From Verrucomicrobiota bacterium (GTDB lineage: Bacteria > Verrucomicrobiota > Verrucomicrobiia > Limisphaerales > CAZBKV01), in NCBI GenBank assembly GCA_021160185.1, contig JAGHDA010000082.1, positions 1-10,974 of the forward strand: a stretch of DNA of 10,974 nucleotides, written 5' to 3'. The notes under the pieces are model-generated. The model worked only from the letters and a program-made list of their open reading frames with translations. It searched no databases and had not been told where the DNA came from. Shown here piece after piece: positions 1 to 5,843 of the stretch; the first letter of the stretch is position 1, and the number at the start of each line of letters is the position of its first letter. Position numbers and translations under genes: made by a program.

Positions 1-621
1 CAGATCGATCACAAGCGCCCCTCGAGCCCGGTCGGCCCGGCTGGTCACCGCCACAGCCGAGGCGTAGCCGGAGAAAATCACGTCTTCCACCATCAGAAGC
101 ATCTCTTCGACCACCCTCGCCGTTTCCAGAAGCGCGTCTTTCCGAGCATGGACAAGAAGACATTCCACCTCCACACGCCGGGCGGAAAGGCCCACGGGAT
201 TCCCCCGAACAGCTTTCCCGTCGAGAAAAACCTTCACCCGGTGTCGGTGAAGCTCGGCATGGCCTTCGGGAAGCAGGACGTCTCCTGCGTTCTCCTCCGC
301 TTCGGCTACGTCTTCCTTGCTCACCACACGGTCACGCGAAGCAAGGGTATGCCTGCCCAGGCTCCGTTTCACTCCCACGAGGCCGCCGTTCAAGCTCAAG
401 TAAACTTGGCTAATCGTCACGTCGCAGGAATCCTCGGCCTGGGCGAGGGCCTTCCGCGCGGCAGCTTCTGCGCGCTTCGGATCCACGATCCGGCCCTTGC
501 GCACTCCCTGGGAAGGGGCCACCCCCATCCCCAGCACTTTCCCCGCGCCGTCGTTTTCCACTCCGACCACCGCCGCGCAAACTTTCGAAGTCCCAATCTC
601 CAATCCGGTGACTGTTTTCAT
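1..621 (-). CDS. ftsA: Cell division protein FtsA, N-terminal part (partial)
   Basis: The first 207 codons of FtsA, the actin-like ATPase that tethers FtsZ to the membrane and recruits later divisome proteins; the gene leaves the window at base 1. The start MKTVTGLEIGTSKVCAAVVG contains the phosphate-1 loop of the actin fold (GLEIGTSK, usually GLDIGTSK). GRIVD and the following helix (about 44-65) match FtsA, and residues ~80-155 fall in the 1C (SHS2) subdomain unique to FtsA. The window ends at GALVIDL, just before the expected GGG(T/S) phosphate-2 loop. ATG 621 is preferred, since its A/T/G overlaps the ftsQ TGA as ATGA and GGGA lies about 6 nt upstream; an in-frame ATG at 633 would add MGRK. 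The membrane-targeting helix and probable downstream ftsZ are outside the window. Confidence 0.95.
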   Translation of the reverse strand, partial: MKTVTGLEIGTSKVCAAVVGVENDGAGKVLGMGVAPSQGVRKGRIVDPKRAEAAARKALAQAEDSCDVTISQVYLSLNGGLVGVKRSLGRHTLASRDRVVSKEDVAEAEENAGDVLLPEGHAELHRHRVKVFLDGKAVRGNPVGLSARRVEVECLLVHARKDALLETARVVEEMLLMVEDVIFSGYASAVAVTSRADRARGALVIDL

Positions 622-1595
622 CTTGCGTCCCATGGTCCTGTCAGTTCCCGCGCCACGCCGCCAGTGTTGGAAGAATCGGACGCCACGCGCCACAAAGAGG
701 GGCAGTAGTTGCTCAACGAGAGATCCGCCCGAAGGAGGCGCTTGCCCGCTTTCGCTCCGAAGGCGCAGAGCAGCCGAAGCCGCTCCGCCTGCCGCTCCAA
801 AGACAGCCCGTTCATTCCGAAAATCACTCGGGCCCCGTCCTCTAAAACCGCCTCCATCAAGTCAGGCGCCTTGAAGAGGATCGTTCGGAGAGGCAACCGG
901 TCTCCGGGACCGGAGCTCTTGTAGACCCGAACCAGGCGCAAGGCGGCTTGAATGGGAGGCGATTGGAGCCGATCTCCCGGAGAAAACCCGCGCGGCGCAA
1001 ACCCGCAGAGGAGCGGCAACCGATCGCTTCCGGGCCAGGCCGCCGCCGCTCCTTTCTCAGGCGCGGGCATCGCCACGCCCTCCGCGTCCACGTAGCATCG
1101 TTCCGCCGAAACAGACTGGGGGGTAATCACTCCGATCCGTTCGATCGTCGCCACGGGAACCCTCTCCTCCACAAAAATATGCAAGCTCCGGGGCAGCCGC
1201 CGCTCCACAACGACACTTTTGACAAACGGGCTCATGGCAATGTCGGAGCGGATCTGGGTGAGGTTGAGCGTGAGGAGATTGACTTGCCCGAAAATGCCCG
1301 CCATCTCCAAAACCCTCGCGCGGGAAAGAACCCGGCCGCGGACGGCCACTTGAACGCCCCGGGCGTCCGTCAAAAAGAAATCCGCAGCGTCCGCCGCCGA
1401 AACCGCCCACGCCTGCCACCGGGGCGCGAACTGCGCGGCGCCCAAAGCCAGCGCGCCGAGCAATCCGAACAGGAGCAATGCAAGGAGCGCGAAGCGGGAG
1501 CGCGCAGGAGCCCGCCGAGAAGCCTTCGCGGCAGTCCTCCCGCGAGACTGCCCTGGTGTCTTTGCAAGCCGGCTTACCGTTTTCGTCGCGCCCAT
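618..1595 (-). CDS. ftsQ: Cell division protein FtsQ (POTRA domain)
   Basis: A bitopic divisome protein of 325 residues. A long basic cytoplasmic tail (1-34) precedes a hydrophobic helix (about 35-53). A POTRA-like domain follows (about 78-148: VQVAVRGRVLSRARVL, then NLLTLNLTQIRSDIAMSPFV and VERRLPRSLHIFVEERVPVA), then the beta domain with CYVDAEGVAMP (167-177) and LPLLCGF (193-199). In the family FtsQ binds FtsB/FtsL and controls septal synthase activation. ATG 1595 is preferred because GGAG sits 5 nt upstream; a GTG at 1619 would add 8 residues but overlaps ddl by 46 nt without a clear site. It shares an ATGA with ftsA at 621-618. The C-terminal stretch (ADLSLSNYCPSLW and after) is more diverged than the POTRA part. 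Identification rests on the POTRA pattern plus the place between ddl and ftsA. Confidence 0.92.
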   Translation of the reverse strand: MGATKTVSRLAKTPGQSRGRTAAKASRRAPARSRFALLALLLFGLLGALALGAAQFAPRWQAWAVSAADAADFFLTDARGVQVAVRGRVLSRARVLEMAGIFGQVNLLTLNLTQIRSDIAMSPFVKSVVVERRLPRSLHIFVEERVPVATIERIGVITPQSVSAERCYVDAEGVAMPAPEKGAAAAWPGSDRLPLLCGFAPRGFSPGDRLQSPPIQAALRLVRVYKSSGPGDRLPLRTILFKAPDLMEAVLEDGARVIFGMNGLSLERQAERLRLLCAFGAKAGKRLLRADLSLSNYCPSLWRVASDSSNTGGVARELTGPWDAR

Positions 1596-2482
1596 GCCAT
1601 CTCCACCATCTTCCGACACAGCTCAGCAAACGAATACCCCGCTTGGGCCGCCGCTTTCGGCAGAAGGCTCAACTCGGTCATGCCGGGGAGCGTGTTGATC
1701 TCCAACACATATGGCGTTCCGTCCTCGGCGAGCATAATGTCCACCCTGGCAAAGTCTCTCGCTCCGACCGCGCGGAACACGCCCAAGGCCGCTTCCTGGA
1801 CGCGTCGGGCTGTCTCAGGAGGAAGCGGCGCGGGGCAAAGATATTCCGCGCCGCCTGGGGTGTATTTGTGGTCATAATCATACCGCCCATCCCGGGGACG
1901 CACCTCGGTGATCGGAAGGGGGCGGTCGTCGAGGATGCCTACCGTCATCTCCCTTCCCCGCACGAAAGCCTCCATCAACATTGGGCAGCCAAACCGCCCG
2001 GATTCGGCCATGGCCTCGGGCAGTTCTTCCGGCCGATTAACGAAACGGAGCCCGATACTGGAGCCCTGGACGATCGGCTTAAGGACCACCGGCGGCTCCC
2101 ACCCGGACGGCCAGGACCGAGTCTCGAGAGGCAGCACGGCGTAAGGCGGCGTGGGCAGCCCGGCCGCTTCACAACGACGCTTGGTTTCCAGCTTGTCGAA
2201 GCCGATCCGGCTCGCCTCCGGCCCCGAGCCGGTGTACGGCACGCCCAGCTCCTCCAGCCGCCGCTGCACTTCGCCGTCTTCTCCGTAAGTCCCGTGAAGC
2301 GCAAGGAAAACCACGTCGGTTCCCTCCGGCAGCGTCCAATCCGGATCTGCGGGATCCAGCTCGAAGACTTTGTAGTTAAGGGAGCGAAGGGCCTGAACCA
2401 CAGCGCGGCCGGACCGGAGCGAGATTTCCCGTTCCTCCGAAGGCCCCCCGCACATTACCGTCACTGTCAGCGCCTCGCTCAT
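1574..2482 (-). CDS. ddl: D-alanine--D-alanine ligase
   Basis: A 302-residue ATP-grasp ligase that makes the D-Ala-D-Ala dipeptide used by MurF in the cytoplasm. Motifs: CGGPSEEREIS (11-21, Glu17 matching Glu15 of E. coli DdlB), ALHGTYGEDG (61-70), VLKPIVQGSSIGL (133-145), the omega loop YDYDHKY (201-207), FARVDIM (244-250, with Arg246) and EINTLPGMTELS (261-272, with Asn263). The Lys-Tyr pair at 206-207 fits D-Ala-D-Ala ligases; D-Ala-D-Lac enzymes usually have another residue at the Tyr. The length matches the short DdlB type. ATG 2482 is preceded by a purine-rich AAGGAAGGAAGAG about 8-10 nt upstream. It overlaps the start of ftsQ by about 22 nt, and the ftsQ ribosome site lies inside its last codons. 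Confidence 0.96.
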   Translation of the reverse strand: MSEALTVTVMCGGPSEEREISLRSGRAVVQALRSLNYKVFELDPADPDWTLPEGTDVVFLALHGTYGEDGEVQRRLEELGVPYTGSGPEASRIGFDKLETKRRCEAAGLPTPPYAVLPLETRSWPSGWEPPVVLKPIVQGSSIGLRFVNRPEELPEAMAESGRFGCPMLMEAFVRGREMTVGILDDRPLPITEVRPRDGRYDYDHKYTPGGAEYLCPAPLPPETARRVQEAALGVFRAVGARDFARVDIMLAEDGTPYVLEINTLPGMTELSLLPKAAAQAGYSFAELCRKMVEMAWARRKR

Positions 2483-2509
2483 TGTTGCGGCTCTTCCTTC
2501 CTTTTTGCG

Positions 2510-3652
2510 TTACCGGGCCGGAACAATCGCCGGAGCCGGACATTTGATCTCCCCGAGGTCGCCCAGGACGCGCTCTGCAATGCGCCGGCCCGCGTCCGGA
2601 AAATGCCATGCGGCCAACCGGGTCTTCATTCGTTCGCGCGTCTCCTCGCTGAGGAGCAATTTCCGGACCTCCAAATACAGCGCCACGGGCGTGGCGCGCT
2701 GCTGTCTCACCATCCGGGCCGCTCCGCTTCGCGCGAACGCCTCCGCGTTTCGCTCCTGGTGGTTGCCCGCCAGGTTGGGCAGGGGGACCAAAACCGCCGG
2801 CAGCCGAACCGCCGCCAGCTCAGCCAAAAAGGACGCTCCGGCGCGCCCCACGGCGACGTCGGCCGCGGCCGCGGCAAGTTCCATCCGATCGAAAAAGGCC
2901 GCCACCAACGCCCGCGCGCCCATCGCCCGGTAGGCCTCGCGCGCCTTCTCCGCCCACAAATCGCCCGTCAAATGGATGAACTGCGCTCCGGGAAAATCCG
3001 CAAGCAGTCTCCGAGCCGCCGGAAGCATTCGCTCATTGAGCGCCGCCGCTCCTTGGCTGCCGCCGGCGATCAATATGACTGGGCCGGTCTCGGCTAACCC
3101 CAGCTCCCGCCTTGCCTCTGAAGCGGACACGCCGCCGAACCCGGGACGCACCGGAACGCCTGCGCGCTCGCACCGCCGCGGTCCTAACGCCCCAGTCGCT
3201 TCCTCGAAAAACACGAAGCAACGCTTCGCCAGCGACGCCATCCAAAGATTGGCTTTTCCCGGAATCGCGTTGGCTTCATGAAGATAAACGGGCAACCCCA
3301 GCGATCGCGCCGCCAACACCGGAGCGGGGCTCACGAATCCGCCGGTGGCGAGCACAGCCCGAACCTTCCGTTTCCGAAGCGTCTTCCGAGCCGCACGAAG
3401 GCCCTGCAACAGGTCGGCGTAGAAACGCAGCGAACGGACCCGGAACGGCGAAGCCGGAATCTCCACCGCGGGGAACGGCAGGTTGGCTTCGCTTCCCACG
3501 AAGCGGCGCGCATTGCCCCGGCCCAGAAAAAGGATCGGTTCAGCGCCTGCTTCTTCCAACGCCGCAGCCGTTGCCAGTCCGGGAAAGAAATGCCCCCCCG
3601 AGCCGCCGCAAGCGACGCCGATTCCCGCCTTCCTGGAATCGAATCCCTTCAT
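2510..3652 (-). CDS. murG: UDP-GlcNAc:undecaprenyl-PP-MurNAc-pentapeptide GlcNAc transferase MurG
   Basis: A 380-residue GT-B glycosyltransferase, peripheral on the inner face of the membrane, that converts lipid I to lipid II. The N-terminal domain has the glycine loop CGGSGGHFFPGLA (15-27, with His21 at the conserved position), ATGGFVSPAP (102-111) and HEANAIPGKAN (125-135). The C-terminal nucleotide-binding domain has IAGGSQGA (195-202) and GRAGASFLAELAAVRLPAV (269-287) followed by NHQERNA (297-303). Gly-Ser-Gly and HEAN replace the more common Gly-Thr-Gly and HEQN, mild family variation. The length is a little above the typical ~360 because of a C-terminal tail. ATG 3652 overlaps the ftsW stop as ATGA, and a G-rich site lies just upstream. 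It is followed after only 27 nt by ddl, although murC and murB often lie there in related clusters. Confidence 0.96.
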   Translation of the reverse strand: MKGFDSRKAGIGVACGGSGGHFFPGLATAAALEEAGAEPILFLGRGNARRFVGSEANLPFPAVEIPASPFRVRSLRFYADLLQGLRAARKTLRKRKVRAVLATGGFVSPAPVLAARSLGLPVYLHEANAIPGKANLWMASLAKRCFVFFEEATGALGPRRCERAGVPVRPGFGGVSASEARRELGLAETGPVILIAGGSQGAAALNERMLPAARRLLADFPGAQFIHLTGDLWAEKAREAYRAMGARALVAAFFDRMELAAAAADVAVGRAGASFLAELAAVRLPAVLVPLPNLAGNHQERNAEAFARSGAARMVRQQRATPVALYLEVRKLLLSEETRERMKTRLAAWHFPDAGRRIAERVLGDLGEIKCPAPAIVPAR

Positions 3653-4824
3653 GCCTCCCCCATTTCCGGCGCAAAGACTCGGGGCGAAAGCTCCCGCTCT
3701 TCCATAGGATTGCGCGCCTCTCCCCGCTGGACGGCCAAACCGATCCGCAACAGCAGCCCAGCCGCCAACCAGCAGGCCATCATGTTGGAGCCGCCCTTGC
3801 TGATGAACGGCAAAGGGAGCCCCTTGTTAGGTATGGCGCCGGTCACCACCGCTATGTTGGCCAGCGCCGAAAAAGCGATCATCCAAGAGACTCCCGCTGC
3901 AACCAACGCCCCGAAACGGTCCGGGGCGATCGCCGCAATCCAAAACGCGCCCAACATCCAAACGGCGTAGAGCAAGAGGAGCCCGGCCACCCCCCAGAAG
4001 CCCAGCTCCTCTCCGATCGCGGCCAGAATAAAGTCGGTGTGATAATCAGGCACGCGCCGCCATACCACGCCGGAGCCGAAACCCACGCCGGTCAAGCCGC
4101 CGGAGCCAAGAGCCACGCGGGCCTGCCAGTTTTGATAGCCGACGTCTTCCTTGGTCTCTTCCAGATTGCGATAGGCCAGCACTCGCCGGGACCGCATTGG
4201 ATCGTGAGCGACGGCAAAAGCCACTACCAGAATCACCATCAGAGCCGCCGGCAGCAGCACCCCCATGCGCGCCCCCGCCGTGAATATGAGAGCGCCCCCC
4301 ACAAAGCCCAAAAGAAGGCTCGTTCCCCAATCCGGCTCCGCAAAGATCAGCGCCATAGGCAGCCCCAACAACACGCAGGGGATTACCAGTCCGGGCCCGA
4401 GTCGGCGCACATCTGCGGAGGGCCGAGCATAATAGGCTGCCAAGCCGCAAACGACCCCCAGCTTGGCCAGGTCCGAAGGCTGAAATCGAATGCCCAGATC
4501 CAGCCACCGCCGAGCGCCGCGAATCGCCACCCCATGGAGCGCCACCAGAACCAACAACCCAATCGCCGCCGCATAAGCGAGCGGCGCCAGCCGTTGAAGC
4601 CATCGGTAGGGAATCGCCGCCAAGAAGACCGTTCCGCACAGCCCGATGCCCGCCGCCGCAAGCTGGCGCAGGAAGGAACCGGCGCCTTCCTGCGCCCCGG
4701 TGACGTTGTAAAGCATCACCAGCCCGAACGCTGTCAGCGCCAGGGAACCGATCGCCACCAGCGCCAAGGGCCAGCCGGCGTCCCGACGCCATGCGCCTTG
4801 CTCGTTGTGCTTCCTGAGCCTCAT
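3649..4824 (-). CDS. ftsW: Peptidoglycan glycosyltransferase FtsW (SEDS family)
   Basis: A 391-residue polytopic membrane protein of the SEDS family, which polymerises lipid II into septal glycan together with FtsI. Signatures in order are GARRWLDLG (103-111) followed by QPSDLAKL (115-122), then AEPDWGTSLLL (162-172), the large extracytoplasmic loop ending in DYHTDFILAAIGEELG (260-275) with Asp264 at the position of the catalytic Asp of the family, and TGAIPNKGLPLPFISKGGS (328-346). Most relatives have QPSE; here it is QPSD, a conservative change. ATG 4824 has GGAG 5 nt upstream (4833-4830). The 3' end overlaps murG as ATGA. FtsW rather than RodA is inferred from the dcw setting and the adjacent FtsI; sequence alone would not fully separate them. 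Confidence 0.95.
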   Translation of the reverse strand: MRLRKHNEQGAWRRDAGWPLALVAIGSLALTAFGLVMLYNVTGAQEGAGSFLRQLAAAGIGLCGTVFLAAIPYRWLQRLAPLAYAAAIGLLVLVALHGVAIRGARRWLDLGIRFQPSDLAKLGVVCGLAAYYARPSADVRRLGPGLVIPCVLLGLPMALIFAEPDWGTSLLLGFVGGALIFTAGARMGVLLPAALMVILVVAFAVAHDPMRSRRVLAYRNLEETKEDVGYQNWQARVALGSGGLTGVGFGSGVVWRRVPDYHTDFILAAIGEELGFWGVAGLLLLYAVWMLGAFWIAAIAPDRFGALVAAGVSWMIAFSALANIAVVTGAIPNKGLPLPFISKGGSNMMACWLAAGLLLRIGLAVQRGEARNPMEERELSPRVFAPEMGEA

Positions 4825-4864
4825 CCCGGCTCCGCCTCTTCCCCGTCTTGGAGCCCCGCAGCGT

Positions 4865-5650
4865 TTACGGATTCTCGCCGGATCCCGTTTTGTGAACAGG
4901 AATCTTTAATGTCTGGCCCGCAAGAATCCGATCCGTGCGCAGGTTGTTCGCCTCCCGAATCTCCCGCACGGTGACCCCGTACTTGCGCGCGATGGAAATC
5001 AGCGTTTCCCCGCGTTGAACTTTGTGGAGGACGCCCGGGTAAGCCGCCTCAGGCGCGGCCTCGGGAGCCTTCGCGCGCGGAGGCGGGATAACCAGCTTTT
5101 GTCCGGGCATCAACCGGCGCGGGTTCAGGCCCGGATTGGCCTCGTAGAGGTCGTCCAAAGAGACGCCGAACTTCTTGGCGATCTTGATGGGATAATCGCC
5201 CGGCTGCACCTCGTACTCCGAGGCTCCGGCGGCGGTCGACGCAGGAGGCGCAGACGGCGCGGCCGGCGCCGGCGGCGCTGGAGAAGTTGGCGGATTGGTC
5301 GGGGCCAATTCCGAACCGCTCGGCGGCCCGGCGGGGAGAACCGCCGAAGCGGGCGGCGCGGAAGGCGCGGCCGGCGGCGGGCTGGTCGCCACCATGGGAG
5401 CGGGAGGCGAGGTCGCCGGCGCGGCCGGCGGAGCGGACTCCAACGATTGGAGCAACTTATCCACGTCTCCCTGGTTGGCGGCCGTCTCCTCCTGCTGACG
5501 GCGGCCGCAGCCTTGCTGCAACAGCAGGCCGGCGAACACCGCGGCGTGCAGCAGAAAGACGACCCCCGCGTAGAGGCGGAAATTAGGCCTTCGCGAACCG
5601 GAGACCGGCTTGATTTTTCCTAAGGGTTGTATTGGTTGGCGCGTGCTCAT
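4865..5650 (-). CDS. Membrane-anchored protein with proline-rich linker and two LysM domains
   Basis: A 261-residue protein with a basic N-terminus (1-25), one hydrophobic segment (about 26-45) that should anchor it with the rest outside the membrane, a Gln/Glu/Arg-rich stretch, a Pro/Ala/Ser linker (about 72-142), and two LysM domains at about 145-189 (EYEVQPGDYPIKIAKKFGVS onward) and 207-251 (LHKVQRGETLISIARKYGVT onward). LysM binds GlcNAc-containing glycans such as peptidoglycan; no catalytic domain is visible. Cys48 follows the hydrophobic segment, but QQG before it does not fit a lipobox. ATG 5650 is the first usable start after an in-frame upstream TGA, and it lacks a Shine-Dalgarno. 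The position between mraY and ftsW suggests a role in division or septal wall synthesis (inference). It ends 40 nt before ftsW. The linker should be variable between relatives while the LysM pair should be conserved. Confidence 0.9.
   Translation of the reverse strand: MSTRQPIQPLGKIKPVSGSRRPNFRLYAGVVFLLHAAVFAGLLLQQGCGRRQQEETAANQGDVDKLLQSLESAPPAAPATSPPAPMVATSPPPAAPSAPPASAVLPAGPPSGSELAPTNPPTSPAPPAPAAPSAPPASTAAGASEYEVQPGDYPIKIAKKFGVSLDDLYEANPGLNPRRLMPGQKLVIPPPRAKAPEAAPEAAYPGVLHKVQRGETLISIARKYGVTVREIREANNLRTDRILAGQTLKIPVHKTGSGENP
5237..5374 (-). repeat. Internal repeat in the LysM protein linker
   Basis: The peptide PAAPSAPPAS occurs twice in the linker, at residues 93-102 (5345-5374) and 129-138 (5237-5266). 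The 30-nt coding copies agree at 25 of 30 positions, with the differences silent. The surrounding DNA is extremely G/C-rich simple sequence, prone to slippage, so linker length may vary among strains. Confidence 0.6.
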
Positions 5651-5661
5651 TGTTCGATCGA

Positions 5662-5796
5662 TTAGGGGTTTTGTTCCTTGCGCTCCCGGAGCGAGCTCTC
5701 AAGCCGCCATGCCGCAGCCCGCTGAACAGAGAACGCTTCCTCGTTTTTATCAGGCGACCAAGCCCCCGGCAAGAGGGAATGCGCCGTCCGAGGCAT
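5662..5796 (-). CDS. Possible 44-residue small protein or translational leader between mraY and LysM gene
   Basis: I do not recognise this product. ATG at 5796 opens a 44-codon frame ending in TAA at 5664-5662. AAGGAGGG at 5809-5802 places an AAGGAGG core 6 nt before the ATG, among the best ribosome sites in the window. The peptide starts MPRTAHSLLPGAWSPDKNEE, then has a possible amphipathic helix rich in Ala, Arg, Leu and Glu (about residues 19-42, AAAWRLESSLRERKEQ), with no signal peptide, membrane segment or Cys. It ends 11 nt before the LysM ATG, which has no SD of its own. Ribosomes finishing this frame could therefore restart on LysM, making it either a coupling leader or a genuine small protein. 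Against it: the frame is short, the composition is ordinary for GC-rich DNA, and no homology is known to me. Confidence 0.45.
   Translation of the reverse strand: MPRTAHSLLPGAWSPDKNEEAFSVQRAAAWRLESSLRERKEQNP
5681..5693 (-). other. Short GC hairpin in the LysM leader
   Basis: CGCTC and GAGCG pair around a 3-nt loop in the transcript about 30 nt before the LysM start codon. No T-run follows, so it is not a standard terminator. It lies within the last codons of the proposed small ORF and could help couple its translation to LysM, but a 5-bp stem is easily found by chance. Confidence 0.2.
5744..5772 (-). promoter_or_regulatory. Weak sigma70-like promoter candidate upstream of the LysM gene
   Basis: TTGCCG (5772-5767) and TAAAAA (5749-5744) on the minus strand are separated by 17 nt and each matches the -35 and -10 consensus at 4 of 6 positions. 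If real, it would start an internal transcript carrying LysM-ftsW-murG-ddl-ftsQ-ftsA. Such matches occur by chance and the site lies inside the proposed small ORF, so this is only a pointer. Confidence 0.15.
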
Positions 5797-5801
5797 TCGA
5801 A

Positions 5802-5809
5802 CCCTCCTT
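5802..5809 (-). promoter_or_regulatory. Near-perfect Shine-Dalgarno in the mraY-LysM gap
   Basis: AAGGAGGG read on the minus strand, located 6 nt (from its AAGGAGG core) before the ATG at 5796. It is the only strong ribosome site in the 193-nt gap and is more than 140 nt from the LysM start, too far to serve it directly. This is the main evidence that the small ORF is translated. Confidence 0.5.
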
Positions 5810-5824
5810 GCCCAGGCCTGTTTG

Positions 5825-5843
5825 TTGGGGAATTTGCTCCCAA
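5825..5843 (-). other. Small hairpin immediately after the mraY stop
   Basis: On the minus strand, directly after the mraY TGA, TTGGGA can pair with TCCC-AA (one bulged C) around the loop GCAAAT. The stem is about 6 bp and no T-run follows (the next bases are CAAACAGGCC), so it does not look like a Rho-independent terminator. It could be an RNA-processing or pausing element, or chance. It lies about 15 nt upstream of the Shine-Dalgarno of the small ORF. Confidence 0.25.

Noticed and set aside
5500..5515. Lipoprotein signal at Cys48 of the LysM protein
   Set aside because: The residues before the Cys are QQG, which do not satisfy the lipobox; a plain signal anchor fits better.
5780..5805. tRNA T-arm look-alike: GAGG-GTTCGAATG-CCTC on the minus strand
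   Set aside because: The closing G-C pair of the loop is a G-G mismatch, and no matching acceptor stem, anticodon arm or D-arm can be found upstream.
5583..5843. 86-codon minus-strand frame starting with TTG next to the mraY stop
   Set aside because: It has no ribosome site, no recognisable features and runs far into the LysM gene; the 44-codon frame in another phase has much better initiation signals.
5825..5843. Rho-independent terminator after mraY
   Set aside because: The stem is short and bulged and no T-run follows it, so termination is not supported.
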